Positions 25,814 to 34,554 of a stretch of DNA of 64,000 bases are shown here, piece after piece (position 1 is the first letter of the stretch; the number at the start of each line of letters is the position of its first letter). Source of the DNA: Paractinoplanes atraurantiacus. GTDB taxonomy: Bacteria; Actinomycetota; Actinomycetes; Mycobacteriales; Micromonosporaceae. The notes below the pieces were generated by a model that worked only from the letters and a program-made list of their open reading frames with translations, did not search any database and was not told the DNA's origin. The stretch spans positions 62,001 to 126,000 of the forward strand of contig NZ_OBDY01000021.1 of assembly GCF_900215205.1 (NCBI RefSeq). Direction: 5' to 3'. The position numbers were made by a program, and so were the translations under genes.

Positions 25814-26653
25814 TCAGGGGATGTAATCCTCCAGCCGGGCCGGGGTCAGGCCGGCCTTGTGGATGGCGTTGAGGACGGCCAGGTAGTCGTCGACGAAGCG
25901 GGGGCGGAAGTGCATCAGGATGATGTCGCCGGGCTTGACGGTCTTGCCCTCCTGGTAGAAGACGACGCCGTGGTCGGTGGTCTCCTTCCAGTAGAAGGCG
26001 GCCTTCATGCCGCAGTCCTTGACCACCCGCAGCGTGGTGGCGTCGTGGGTGCCGCCCGGCGGGCGGAACAGCACCGGGCGGCGGCCGTAGTACTGCGCCA
26101 ACTGGTCGGCGCCGCCGCAGATCTCGCGCTTCTGCGACGCGTACGACCGGCCCCGCAGGTTGGGGTGGCTGATCGTGTGGTTCTCGATGGTGGCGCCGGC
26201 CGCCTGCAAGGGCTTGAAGAAATCGGGGTTGTCCTTGATCGCGTTGATCTCGAGGAACAGGGTGATCGGCACGTTCGAGGCCTGGAACAGCTTCAGGGCG
26301 AGGGGATGTTTCACCCAGCCGTCGTCGATGGTGATGAAGGCGACCTTCTGGTCGGTCGGGATGCGGCTGTACCAGCCGGCCGAGTCGCCGGGCGGCAGTG
26401 TCACCTTGGTCGCCGGGGGCGCGGGTGGGAACTGCGGGATGCGGGCCCGCAGATTGGCCGGCAGGGCGGCCAGGGCCACCTGGTGGGCGTCCGGCGCCGG
26501 GGTGCTCGGCACCGGCGCGCTCGCGATCGCGGTCGCGGTCGGGCTCGCGCTCGGGGCGCCGGCCGGCGGCGTGTCTCCCGAGGCGCTGCACCCGGCGGCG
26601 ATCGCCAGCATCGTGCCCGCGGCGACCGCCCTGACTGCCTTGCTCATCCGCAT
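25814..26653 (-). CDS. polysaccharide deacetylase, probable lipoprotein
   Basis: The 279-residue product has an N-terminal hydrophobic segment ending AIAAGC (lipobox-like, Cys 22, with Ala rather than Leu at -3), a Pro/Ala/Thr linker and a NodB domain. NodB motifs visible: FITIDDGW (TFDDG, general-base Asp and metal Asp) near residue 110, HTISHP (metal His pair) near 160 and RPPGGTHD (RxPxG). It should deacetylate a wall polymer or chitin-like substrate outside the membrane. It may be co-transcribed with allB by proximity only; the two have no functional link. Confidence 0.92.
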   Translation of the reverse strand: MRMSKAVRAVAAGTMLAIAAGCSASGDTPPAGAPSASPTATAIASAPVPSTPAPDAHQVALAALPANLRARIPQFPPAPPATKVTLPPGDSAGWYSRIPTDQKVAFITIDDGWVKHPLALKLFQASNVPITLFLEINAIKDNPDFFKPLQAAGATIENHTISHPNLRGRSYASQKREICGGADQLAQYYGRRPVLFRPPGGTHDATTLRVVKDCGMKAAFYWKETTDHGVVFYQEGKTVKPGDIILMHFRPRFVDDYLAVLNAIHKAGLTPARLEDYIP

Positions 26654-26753
26654 GCGTACGTCCTCACTGACTGTGTTCCTGAGCCATGATCGGCTACCCG
26701 CGCAACCTCGGGCGCCATTCGCTCGTTCTTGCAGCTCATTGGCTTTTACCGCG

Positions 26754-26800
26754 TTGTCGCATGCCTAGTGTCGGCCGTATGGTCGGTTCATGAACCGACC
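26754..26800 (+). promoter_or_regulatory. promoter and 20-bp palindrome over the CDF gene start codon
   Basis: TTGTCG (26754-26759), an 18-base spacer and TATGGT (26778-26783) form a promoter whose start point would fall on the ATG at 26790. A perfect 20-bp palindrome GGTCGGTTCATGAACCGACC (26781-26800) covers half of the -10 box, the start point and the ATG. A repressor bound here would block initiation directly. Confidence 0.65.
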
Positions 26801-27716
26801 GCATTCGCACGACACGGCGACGCGGGTCGACCCCGCGATGGAGGCCTCGGCCGAGGGCATGCGGGCCCTGTGGATATCGCTGGCGGTGCTCGGGGTGACG
26901 GCGGCGCTGCAAGCGGTCGTCGTGGGCTTCTCCGGATCGGTCGCGCTGCTCGGCGACACGCTGCACAACGTCGCCGACGCGCTCACCGCCGTACCCCTGG
27001 GAATCGCTTTTCTGCTCGGGCGCAGGGCCGCCACGAGGGCCTACACCTACGGTTTCGGCCGGGCCGAAGACCTCGCCGGAGTGGTGATCGTGATGGTCAT
27101 CGCGGCCTCGGCGGTGGCGGCGGGCTGGACCGCGGTCGACCGGCTGCTCGACCCGCGGCCGATGGAACACGCCGGATGGGTGCTGGCGGCGGGCGTGATC
27201 GGCTTCGCCGGGAACGAGGTCGTCGCCCGCTACCGCATCACGGTCGGCCGGCGGATCGGCTCGGCCGCGCTGGTGGCCGACGGGCTGCACGCCCGCACGG
27301 ACGGCTTCGCGTCGCTGGCCGTGGTCGCCGCCGCGGCCGGATCATGGCTCGGCCTGGCCTGGGCCGACCCGGTGGTGGGGCTGGCCATCGCCGTGGCCAT
27401 CACGTTCGTGCTGGCCGACGCGGCCCGGCAGATCTACCACCGCCTCATGGACCGGGTCGATCCCGCCCTGGTCGACCGGGCCGAACACGCCCTGCGCCAC
27501 GTGCCCGGCGTCCACGACGTCCCGGGGTTGCGGCTGCGCTGGATCGGCCACAAGCTGCACGCCGAGGCCACGGTCGTCGTCCCGGCCGACCTGACGCTGG
27601 TGGCCGCCCACGACATCGCCGCCGACGCCGAGCACGAGCTGGCCCACCACCTCCCCCACCTGGCGACGGCCACGATCCACGTCGACCCGGCCGGCGCCCA
27701 CGAGCGGGCGCACTGA
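26790..27716 (+). CDS. cation diffusion facilitator (CDF) metal exporter
   Basis: The 308-residue protein has about six membrane helices and the paired HxxxD metal sites of the CDF family: GDTLHNVADAL near residues 55-65 and ADGLHARTDGF near 167-177. The C-terminal domain (about 215-300) is the ferredoxin-like cytoplasmic CDF dimer domain with several His. It exports Zn, Co, Mn or Ni in exchange for protons; the metal cannot be told. A 20-bp palindrome overlapping the ATG suggests control by a metal-sensing repressor. Confidence 0.93.
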   Translation: MNRPHSHDTATRVDPAMEASAEGMRALWISLAVLGVTAALQAVVVGFSGSVALLGDTLHNVADALTAVPLGIAFLLGRRAATRAYTYGFGRAEDLAGVVIVMVIAASAVAAGWTAVDRLLDPRPMEHAGWVLAAGVIGFAGNEVVARYRITVGRRIGSAALVADGLHARTDGFASLAVVAAAAGSWLGLAWADPVVGLAIAVAITFVLADAARQIYHRLMDRVDPALVDRAEHALRHVPGVHDVPGLRLRWIGHKLHAEATVVVPADLTLVAAHDIAADAEHELAHHLPHLATATIHVDPAGAHERAH

Positions 27717-27745
27717 CCGGCTCGCGTCGGACGCCCCCGGTCCCC

Positions 27746-28117
27746 TCAGGCGCTTCCCCAGTCGAGCTGATGCTCGGGCACGCCGACCGAGCGGCCGTAG
27801 GACTTGGCGGCCTCGTCGGCCGCGGAGTCGCCGGACGGGCAGCGGAAGACCCGGCCGGCGAAGACGATGATGTGGTCGTCGCCGTCGCTGAAGTCGGCGT
27901 ACCAGCCGCCGTCGGGGTTGAGCGCGGCGGCCAGGGCGCCGGCCACCGCCTCCGCGTCGTCGGCCTCGAAGTCGATGACGGTCCAGGCCGCGGGCTGGGT
28001 GGCGGTCTGCGTGCCTTCCAAATCTTGGCGGAAGACGCGGACGATGCGCACGCCGGGCGGCGCGAACTCGGCCCCGGGCCGCAGGCTGTCGCCGATCAGG
28101 CGTCCGGTGACGGGCAT
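27746..28117 (-). CDS. uncharacterised 123-residue protein
   Basis: The protein begins MPVTGRLIGDSLRPGAEF and has a strand RIVRVFRQDL, a central ADDAEAVAGALAAAL helix and WYADFSDGDDHIIVFAGRVFR, like a small ligand- or enzyme-associated alpha/beta domain. The ATG follows GGAGGAGAC. It overlaps the stop of the alpha/beta hydrolase by 22 bases on the same strand and is likely part of that operon. Family not recognised. Confidence 0.7.
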   Translation of the reverse strand: MPVTGRLIGDSLRPGAEFAPPGVRIVRVFRQDLEGTQTATQPAAWTVIDFEADDAEAVAGALAAALNPDGGWYADFSDGDDHIIVFAGRVFRCPSGDSAADEAAKSYGRSVGVPEHQLDWGSA

Positions 28118-28911
28118 GCCGTCTCCTCCGTTCCGTCCCACAACTTCTCGAGGAGGGCGTTGACCGCGGCGGGCTGTTCGCGCTGCGGCTCGTGGGCGGC
28201 GCCGGGGATCCGGGCGAGGCGGGCGCCTATCAGGTCGGCGGTGGTGGCGGCGACCGTGCGCATGACGGCGGCCATGCCGGGGCGGTAGCCGGGCGGGGTC
28301 CGTTCCCAGCCGCCGAGGATCACCAGTTTCGGGAAGGGGGCCTGCGCAAGCGGCGTGACGGCCAGCTCGGCCAGCCAGCAAGGACGCTCGCCCAGCGCCG
28401 TCCGCGCCGCGCGGAGCAGACGGTCGGCCGGCTCGGGCGGGGTCGCGTCACGATACGCGGTTGCAACGTACTCCTCCGGGGTTCCTCGACGGGCTCCGGC
28501 CATGAACCGGCGGCCGTCCTCGACGGCGGCGGCCACGACCGGCTCGGCGGCGGCCAGCTGATGCGCGCACGGCTCGATCAGGGTCAGCGACCGGACCAGA
28601 TCGGGCCGGGCGGCCGCGGCGAGCATCGCGACCGTGCCCCCGTACGAGTGACCGACCAGGTGAGCGCCCGCACCCAGCAGGGCGACGACATCGTCCGCGT
28701 CGACCGCGTAGTCGCTGGTGACGCCCTCGCCCTCGAGATCGGGGCTGTCGCCGAAACCGCGCCGGTCGGGCAGCAGCACTCGCCGGCGCCGGGCCAGCGG
28801 CCGCTGGTGCTCGAACGTGAGCTCCGCCCACGTGAAGGTGCCGTGCACCAGGATCGCGGGCACACGATCGGCCGGACCGTCCCATGTAGAGACATTGATC
28901 GGCGTCCGCAC
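28096..28911 (-). CDS. alpha/beta hydrolase
   Basis: The 271-residue protein has the oxyanion region ILVHGTFTWAELTFE, the nucleophile elbow GHSYGGTVAML (Ser near residue 92), and a late PGAAHEPQ that supplies the catalytic His. The fold is a compact alpha/beta hydrolase; the substrate is unknown. GTG 28911 lies seven bases after a TACGTT -10 box, which fixes the start. It is followed by the overlapping uncharacterised gene. Confidence 0.88.
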   Translation of the reverse strand: MRTPINVSTWDGPADRVPAILVHGTFTWAELTFEHQRPLARRRRVLLPDRRGFGDSPDLEGEGVTSDYAVDADDVVALLGAGAHLVGHSYGGTVAMLAAAARPDLVRSLTLIEPCAHQLAAAEPVVAAAVEDGRRFMAGARRGTPEEYVATAYRDATPPEPADRLLRAARTALGERPCWLAELAVTPLAQAPFPKLVILGGWERTPPGYRPGMAAVMRTVAATTADLIGARLARIPGAAHEPQREQPAAVNALLEKLWDGTEETACPSPDA

Positions 28912-28918
28912 ACGAGCA

Positions 28919-28924
28919 AACGTA
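28919..28924 (-). promoter_or_regulatory. -10 element TACGTT, leaderless-type promoter
   Basis: On the minus strand TACGTT (28924 to 28919) is followed by seven bases and GTG 28911, the start of the hydrolase gene. No ribosome-binding site intervenes. Confidence 0.55.
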
Positions 28925-29184
28925 GCGGATCACCCATGTCGCACAAGGGGAAGCCTGCCCTAACCGCCCAAACCGGCGACGTGATGCGGCGAGGCCTGGG
29001 CCTGGCGGATCAGCGAAGCCAGCAGTACGGCGGCGCGTCCGGCGAGCCGCGGCCCAGCCATGCAATAGCGCGAAAGTCGCGCTACGGCCTTGAGCGGCAG
29101 GAAGGTCGCGCTGAGGAGGCGGGTGCTCAATGGTGCGGTTGGCCCGCCTGCCCCTGCGTACCGTGGCCGTCTGCTTCTGGGGTT
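28925..29184. other. 260-base gap without a recognised gene; small hairpin
   Basis: No credible coding frame is seen between the secreted protein gene and the hydrolase promoter. The only structure is AGCGCGA-AAG-TCGCGCT at 29067-29083, a perfect 7-bp stem without a T-run. It could help end transcription of the upstream gene, but evidence is weak. Confidence 0.4.
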
Positions 29185-30126
29185 TTACCCGACGGAAGCC
29201 TGGAGCGTGTAGATCTGCGTGCCGCCCACCTCTTCGCCGTTGTCGGGGGCGGCCCACATGGTGATGGTGGAGCCGGTGGCGGCGAGCTTGACGGGGTTGC
29301 GGGTCAGCACGTGGGCGGCGGCGGACCACTGCTGGAACGGGAACTCGTTGACGATCGCGCGGCGGTGCAGGTCGATCAGCGTGATGCCGCCGAGCTCGTA
29401 GCTGCCGGTGGCGCCCGGGGCCTGCGGGAGCGCGGTGATGCCGGCGCAGGCCATCTTGCCGGCGGGCACGTACTGGCAGTCCTGGAAGTCGATCAGGTTG
29501 GTCAGGTTGGGCCACGTGGTCAGCTGGCGACCCTCGCGCGTCCACTCGTAGAACGTGCGCGAGCCCCAGTTGTTGCCGACGTAGCGGCCGGTGGTCGGGT
29601 CGTGGACGATGCCTCCGATGTGGTCGCGGACCGTGAAGAGACGGGTCGCCTTCAGGGTCCGGGTGCTGACTTTGTAAATGTCGGCCGAGCTGTTCGGCCG
29701 GTACTGCGCGACCGGGACGAGGATGTCGTCGCCGGCGATGTCGATGCCGCCGGGGTGGTAGACGATGCCGTGGCCGAGGATCACATCCTTGATCAGCTTG
29801 CCGGTGCGGTCGATGACGAACAGGTGGCCGACGCCCTTGCCGGGCGTGCGGTCGTAGCCGTCGACGGGCTCCGGATATTTGACGGTGGGCTCGATGATCT
29901 CGACCGCGCTCAGGTAGAAGCGGTCCTTGGTGACGACCAGCCCTTCCGGGTGGTACGTCGGGAAGTTCAGCTTCAGCGCGGACAGCTGGGTCCACGCGGT
30001 GGAGCGGGTCACGGCGGCGAGGTCCTTGGCCAGCGCGCTGTCGCCGCGGCCGGGGGTGGCCTGGGCCGAGGCGCCGGCGGAGATCAGGGCGAGCGTCGCG
30101 CCGAGGATCAGGGCGAGTTTCTTCAT
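29185..30126 (-). CDS. secreted propeller-like protein (DUF6454-like)
   Basis: The 313-residue product has a clear Sec signal peptide (MKKLALILGATLALISAGASA, cleavage after ASA-Q). The mature part contains repeated strand blocks such as HPEGLVVTKDRFYLSAVEII, HPGGIDIAGDDILVPVAQY and IGGIVHDPTTGRYVGNNWG, a beta-propeller-like pattern as in the DUF6454 family. No catalytic motif is clear. AAGGAGG lies 17 bases upstream of the ATG, too far for a normal ribosome-binding site, while CATAGT lies six bases before it; the mode of initiation is therefore uncertain. Confidence 0.7.
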   Translation of the reverse strand: MKKLALILGATLALISAGASAQATPGRGDSALAKDLAAVTRSTAWTQLSALKLNFPTYHPEGLVVTKDRFYLSAVEIIEPTVKYPEPVDGYDRTPGKGVGHLFVIDRTGKLIKDVILGHGIVYHPGGIDIAGDDILVPVAQYRPNSSADIYKVSTRTLKATRLFTVRDHIGGIVHDPTTGRYVGNNWGSRTFYEWTREGRQLTTWPNLTNLIDFQDCQYVPAGKMACAGITALPQAPGATGSYELGGITLIDLHRRAIVNEFPFQQWSAAAHVLTRNPVKLAATGSTITMWAAPDNGEEVGGTQIYTLQASVG

Positions 30127-30171
30127 TCCGTGACTATGGATCGCCTCCTTGAACGATGCCCGTCGATCACG

Positions 30172-31290
30172 TTAGAGGAAGGTCATCAGCTCGGGTCGGG
30201 AGAAGCCGGCGTCGGTCAGGGCGCCGCAGTCGAGGCCGCGCAGGAGATAGGCGGCCAGGGCGCGGGCGGTGGCGGGCTCGTCGGCGATGCCGCTGTCCTG
30301 CCGGTCGACGTAGCGGCGCAGCCGGGTGATCGCGGTGTCGCGGCCGTCGCGGAAGAACGCGTACGTGGCCGCGTAGCGGGTCGGCAGCTGGGCCGGATGG
30401 AGATCCCAGCCCTGGTAGAAGCCCCTTTCGAGCGAGCGGCGCACGAGGCGGTGATGCAGCTCCCAGGCGTGGTGGACCTCGTCGCGGGTGCCCACCGGCA
30501 AGACGTTGGTCGAGCCGTCGGAGAGCCGGACACCGGTCTGGGCGGCGGCCACCTGCATGACGGCCTTGGCGTAGTCGGCGGCGGGATGGTCCATCGCCTG
30601 GTAGGCGGCGGCCACCCCGGCGGCGGCGCTGTAGTCGTACGTGCCGTAGTGCAGGCCCGTGCAGCGCCCCTCGGCGGCGGTGATCAGCTGGGCCACCGTG
30701 GCCACGCCGTCGGCCGACAGTATGGCGCTGGGCAGCTCGACCTGGATCTCGAAGCCGATCGGCGCCCCGAGCTTGTCGAGCAGGGCCACCATGGCCTCGA
30801 CCTGGGCCGGGCCACTGACCTTGGGCAGGGTGACGACGATGTCGGTGTCCTGATAGGAGTCGAGGAACAGGTCGAGCGTGCGCAGCGCCCGATGGCGGGT
30901 CGGCGCCTCGAGCGACTTGATCCGCAGGCCGAGGAAGGGCGGCCGCGGCCCGTCGCGCAGGATCTTGACGGCCCGAAGGACCTCGGCGTCCTCCTGGTCG
31001 TCGTCGCGGACGCCGTAGCCGTCCTCGAAGTCGACCCGGAGGTCCTCGATCGGCTCGGTGCGCAGTTTCGCCTCGACGCCCTCCTCGCGCCAGGGGAAAC
31101 CGAACTCGTCCATGGCCTTCAGCGCGCTCGGGCCCCAGTCACGGAAGCCGTCGAGGCGGTCGGCGGGAACGTAGACGGTGTGCACCGGCTGGCGGCCGGC
31201 GCGCTCCCCCGGATAGCGGCTTTGGAGATGGGTGTCGTGCTCCTGCAGCCGGGCGTCGAGCTCGGCGTAGTCGTCGCCGGTGAGCCGCAT
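30172..31290 (-). CDS. aldolase/citrate-lyase-like protein (DUF6986-like)
   Basis: The 372-residue protein has features of the HpcH/HpaI-citrate lyase TIM barrel: DLRVDFEDGYG near residues 80-90, FLGLRIKS, VVTLPKVSG, IGFEIQVELPSAIL (acidic metal-binding Glu) and LHYGTYDYSAAAG. It lies directly behind malate synthase with a one-base gap and probably acts on a related short-chain substrate in glyoxylate or ureidoglycolate disposal; that is inference from position. The DUF6986 name is from memory of such operons. Confidence 0.75.
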   Translation of the reverse strand: MRLTGDDYAELDARLQEHDTHLQSRYPGERAGRQPVHTVYVPADRLDGFRDWGPSALKAMDEFGFPWREEGVEAKLRTEPIEDLRVDFEDGYGVRDDDQEDAEVLRAVKILRDGPRPPFLGLRIKSLEAPTRHRALRTLDLFLDSYQDTDIVVTLPKVSGPAQVEAMVALLDKLGAPIGFEIQVELPSAILSADGVATVAQLITAAEGRCTGLHYGTYDYSAAAGVAAAYQAMDHPAADYAKAVMQVAAAQTGVRLSDGSTNVLPVGTRDEVHHAWELHHRLVRRSLERGFYQGWDLHPAQLPTRYAATYAFFRDGRDTAITRLRRYVDRQDSGIADEPATARALAAYLLRGLDCGALTDAGFSRPELMTFL

Positions 31291-31291
31291 C

Positions 31292-32815
31292 TCAGTCGAT
31301 CGAGTCGTACGCGGCGGTGGTCAGGAAGTCGGCGAAGTCGTCGGCCAGCGCGACCCGCTCGAACAGTTTGCGGGCGTCGTCGAAGCGGCTCGCGGTCCAC
31401 GCCTCGTCGCCGATCTTCTCGCGGATGGCGGCGAGCTCCTCGTCCTCGATGCGCCCGACCAGGTCGGCCGTGATCTCGGTGCCGTCGGGCAGGCGCACGC
31501 CGTTGTGGATCCACTGCCACACCTGCGACCGGGAGATCTCGGCGGTGGCCGCGTCCTCCATCAGGTTGTTGATGGCCACCGCGCCGTTGCCGCGCAGCCA
31601 CGCCTCCAGATATTGCAGGGCGACCGAGACGTTGGAGCGCAGACCCTTCTCGGTGACCTCGCCGGGAGTACTCGCCACGTCGAGCAACTGCTCGGCGGTG
31701 ACCTGGACGTCGGGGCGCTGCTTGGCCAGCTGGTTGGGGCCGTCGCCGAGCACCCGGTCGAAGATCTCCTGACAGACCGGGACCAGGTCGGGGTGGGCGA
31801 CCCAGGAGCCGTCGAAGCCGTCGCCGGCCTCGCGCTCCTTGTCCTCGCGCACCTTGGCCAGCGCCACCTCGTTGACCTGCGGGTCGCGGCGGCTCGGGAT
31901 GAAGGCCGCCATGCCGCCCATCGCGAACGCCCCGCGCCGGTGACACGTGCTGACCAGCAGCTCGGTGTAGGCCCGCATGAACGGCGCGGTCATCGTCACC
32001 GAGGCGCGGTCGGGCAGGATCATCGACGGGTCGTCGCGGAAGTATTTGATGATGCTGAACAGGTAGTCCCACCGGCCGGCGTTGAGGCCCGAGATGTGTG
32101 GGCGCAGCGCGTAGAGGATCTCCTCCATCTCGAACGCGGCCGGGATCGTCTCGATCAGCACGGTCGCGCGGATGGTGCCGACCGGGATGCCGAGCGTCTC
32201 CTGCGCATAGGTGAAGACGTCGTTCCACAGGGCGGCTTCCTTGTGGGATTCCATCTTCGGCAAGTAGAAATACGGCCCGCTGCCGCGCTCGACCAGTTCC
32301 TTGGCGTTGTGGAAGAAGTAGAGGCCGAAGTCGACCAGCGCGCCGACCGCGGGCTCGCCGTCGACCGGCAGATGACGCTCGTCGAGATGCCAGCCCCGGG
32401 GGCGCATGACGATCGTCGGATAGGGGCCGCCTGCCAGCTCGTACGTCTTGGCCTCGGTCTTCAAAGAGATCGTCCGCCGGATGGCGTCGTGCAGGTTCTG
32501 CTGGCCGTCGACGACGTTCTGCCAGTGCGGGGTGTTCGCGTCCTCCAGGTCGGCCAGCCACACCTTGGCCCCGGAGTTGAGCGCGTTGATGGTCATCTTG
32601 CGCTCGGTGGGGCCGGTGATCTCGACGCGGCGGTCGCGCAGGTCGGCCGGCGCGGGCGGGGCGCTCCACTCGGCGGCGCGGATGTCAGCCGTCTCCGGGA
32701 GAAAACCGAAGCGGCGCTGCTGACGGGCCTCGAGCAGCTCGTTACGGCGAGGGCGGAACCGCCGGTTCAGATCGGCGACGAACGCCACTGCTTCGTCGGA
32801 CAGGATCTCGGTCAT
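31292..32815 (-). CDS. aceB: malate synthase A
   Basis: The 507-residue protein has the family signatures VWLADLEDANTPHW, MRPRGWHLDERHL, VLIETIPAAFEMEEILYALR (catalytic Glu and metal site) and SGLNAGRWDYLFS. It condenses glyoxylate with acetyl-CoA to malate. Isocitrate lyase is not nearby; its neighbours are purine-degradation genes, so its glyoxylate probably comes from ureidoglycolate. AGAGGAGCC lies ten bases before the ATG. The DUF6986-like gene follows directly. Confidence 0.95.
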   Translation of the reverse strand: MTEILSDEAVAFVADLNRRFRPRRNELLEARQQRRFGFLPETADIRAAEWSAPPAPADLRDRRVEITGPTERKMTINALNSGAKVWLADLEDANTPHWQNVVDGQQNLHDAIRRTISLKTEAKTYELAGGPYPTIVMRPRGWHLDERHLPVDGEPAVGALVDFGLYFFHNAKELVERGSGPYFYLPKMESHKEAALWNDVFTYAQETLGIPVGTIRATVLIETIPAAFEMEEILYALRPHISGLNAGRWDYLFSIIKYFRDDPSMILPDRASVTMTAPFMRAYTELLVSTCHRRGAFAMGGMAAFIPSRRDPQVNEVALAKVREDKEREAGDGFDGSWVAHPDLVPVCQEIFDRVLGDGPNQLAKQRPDVQVTAEQLLDVASTPGEVTEKGLRSNVSVALQYLEAWLRGNGAVAINNLMEDAATAEISRSQVWQWIHNGVRLPDGTEITADLVGRIEDEELAAIREKIGDEAWTASRFDDARKLFERVALADDFADFLTTAAYDSID

Positions 32816-32883
32816 CGTCGACGGCTCCTCTCGCGGTGCTGGCTTCCTCCGTACGTTAATGGAGAAAAAGGGGCGGTGCCCGG

Positions 32884-32906
32884 TTGTCCACAGCCCCTTG
32901 TCCCCA
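32884..32906. promoter_or_regulatory. two DnaA-box-like sequences
   Basis: TTGTCCACA (32884-32892) equals the actinobacterial DnaA-box consensus and TTGTCCCCA (32898-32906) differs at one base. They are in the same orientation, 14 bases apart, in the 101-base spacer between the malate synthase start and the DUF1996 gene stop. The second could be a degenerate copy of the first. Function is unknown. Confidence 0.45.
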
Positions 32907-32916
32907 GCCGGTTATG

Positions 32917-34368
32917 TCAGAAGTTGCCGTCGGTGTTGCACTTGGCCTTCTGCACGATGCAGTCCTTGACCCGGTGCCCGAGGGCCGCGTCGTCCCAGGC
33001 GAAGAACGCGTCACCGTGCATCGAGCTGGCGTTGCCGGACGAGAGCTTGAAGCCGGCGCTGCTGCCCGAGCTCGGATATCCGATCACGAAGGAGAGCGAC
33101 GGGATCGCCACCGGGAACTTGCCGCTGCACTTGCCCTGACCGTCGGCCGGGCCGACGTGCGACTTGTGGTCGGGGCTGTCCAGGTGTACGCCGTCCCAGC
33201 AGTCCGGGAAGGTCAGCTGGAAGGTGAGCTCGGCGGTCTTGGCGCAGACCGGCCAGTTGCCGTCGGCGCTGCGGCCGGTCTCGCCGCCGGCGCCGGCGCA
33301 CCAGAACTGGCCCGGTGCGCCCTTCGGGGTGTCGACCTGGCGCTTCGCGTCGCCGACGATCATGCGGAAGCCCTGCGGGAACGGCACGGTCTTGGTCGGG
33401 TCGGGCAGACGCGAGCCGTAGTAGACGGTGACGCCGTGCGGCTCGATCGCCTTGCCGTTCTCGTAAAGCGTCGGGATCCAGTACGCGGAGCGGTCCTGCA
33501 GCGGCTTGCAGCTCGATCCGGCGTTCTTGAGCAGCGTGTCCGTCGTCGTGAAGGCGTCGGTGGCGTCGTTGCCCAGGAACGAGTGCATGTGCGAGCCGCC
33601 GGGCAGGCCGGGCAGCACGATCGGGTCGTCGGCCTTCGAGTGGCTCACCGTGCAGGAGGCGTTGAACTCCGAGACCCGCACCGGGTTGTTGGTGATGGCC
33701 TTGGGGGTCATGGCGTTGAAGGCGGCCAGCTGGGCCTTCCACTTGGCCTGATCCATGGTCACCCAGCCGGCGGTCTGAACAGGCGGGGTGGTGGGCGGGG
33801 TGGTGGGCGCCGTCGTAGGCGTAGAGGTAGCTGGGGTGGTCGCCCCGAGGGTGAACCAGTTGACGTTCACGAAGTCGGAGGACTGCTGGCTCTTCATGAC
33901 CGCGACCAGCTTCTGCTTGCCGGCCGGCGCCTTCACGTTGGCCGTCCGCGTGGCCCATTTCTGCCAGCCACCCGTCCGGCCGACCGGGATCGTGGTCAGC
34001 AGCGTGCCGGTAGGCGAGCCGAGCCGCAGCTCGATCGAGCCGCCGGCCGCGTTGTCGGAGGCGATCCGCGCGGTGATCGTCGAGCCGATGGTGACGTTGT
34101 CGTAGCGCAGCCAGTCGCCGTTCGCGAGCCAGCCGACGTTCTTGCCGCCGTCCTTGTCGTCGGTGTTCTGCGTCTGCGCGCCCGACTGGGCCGAGAAGGC
34201 CTCGGCCTGCAGGCGGCCCGGGACGACCGTCTCGGCCGCGTTGGCGCTGGCGATGTAGACGCCGCTGGCGCCCAGGGTCACGACGACGGCCGCGCCGAGG
34301 ACGGTGCGGGTCACGCGGCGCCGGGTGCGCGGATGGGGCGGGGCGACGTGCTGAGAGTCAGTCCGCAT
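32917..34368 (-). CDS. secreted CBM6/35-like plus DUF1996 protein
   Basis: The 483-residue product has a long signal anchor (RTVLGAAVVVTLGASGVYIASANA), a beta-sandwich carbohydrate-binding domain of CBM6/CBM35 type near residues 50-175 (LQAEAFSAQSG, WLANGDWLRYDNV, FVNVNWFTLG), a Thr/Pro linker and a DUF1996 domain of about 240 residues (SEFNASCTVSHSKADDPIV, GGSHMHSFLGN, CWDGVHLDSPDHKSH). DUF1996 proteins are secreted and found with wall-active modules, but no catalytic role is proven. ATG 34368 is used; the frame is open to 34419. Confidence 0.9.
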   Translation of the reverse strand: MRTDSQHVAPPHPRTRRRVTRTVLGAAVVVTLGASGVYIASANAAETVVPGRLQAEAFSAQSGAQTQNTDDKDGGKNVGWLANGDWLRYDNVTIGSTITARIASDNAAGGSIELRLGSPTGTLLTTIPVGRTGGWQKWATRTANVKAPAGKQKLVAVMKSQQSSDFVNVNWFTLGATTPATSTPTTAPTTPPTTPPVQTAGWVTMDQAKWKAQLAAFNAMTPKAITNNPVRVSEFNASCTVSHSKADDPIVLPGLPGGSHMHSFLGNDATDAFTTTDTLLKNAGSSCKPLQDRSAYWIPTLYENGKAIEPHGVTVYYGSRLPDPTKTVPFPQGFRMIVGDAKRQVDTPKGAPGQFWCAGAGGETGRSADGNWPVCAKTAELTFQLTFPDCWDGVHLDSPDHKSHVGPADGQGKCSGKFPVAIPSLSFVIGYPSSGSSAGFKLSSGNASSMHGDAFFAWDDAALGHRVKDCIVQKAKCNTDGNF

Positions 34369-34554
34369 TCTTCGTTCTGCCGTTCCAGGTGAAAGGTGAC
34401 AAGTGGGGGGACCGTTCACCAGGGAGTATGCAGATTGAAGATACCTATTTCAAACCTTGGAGAAAGACTTAGGAATAACCATTTTCAACGCCGCAGGTGG
34501 CCGCGATCTCCATTCTGAATAACGTTTTTATCGGCGAACTTTCTTAAGTCTTCC
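34369..34554. other. AT-rich spacer before the DUF1996 gene
   Basis: This 186-base gap is the most AT-rich stretch of the window and holds no gene. It should contain the promoter of the DUF1996 gene. CTTAAG occurs at 34543-34548 and 34554-34559, the second overlapping the stop codon of the deaminase gene. No clear -35/-10 pair or riboswitch was recognised. Confidence 0.6.

Noticed and set aside
28192..31473. Plus-strand open frame of over 1000 codons
   Set aside because: It is the complement of four well-supported minus-strand genes (hydrolase, DUF6454-like, aldolase-like, malate synthase) and carries no recognisable domain; long antisense frames are normal at this GC content.
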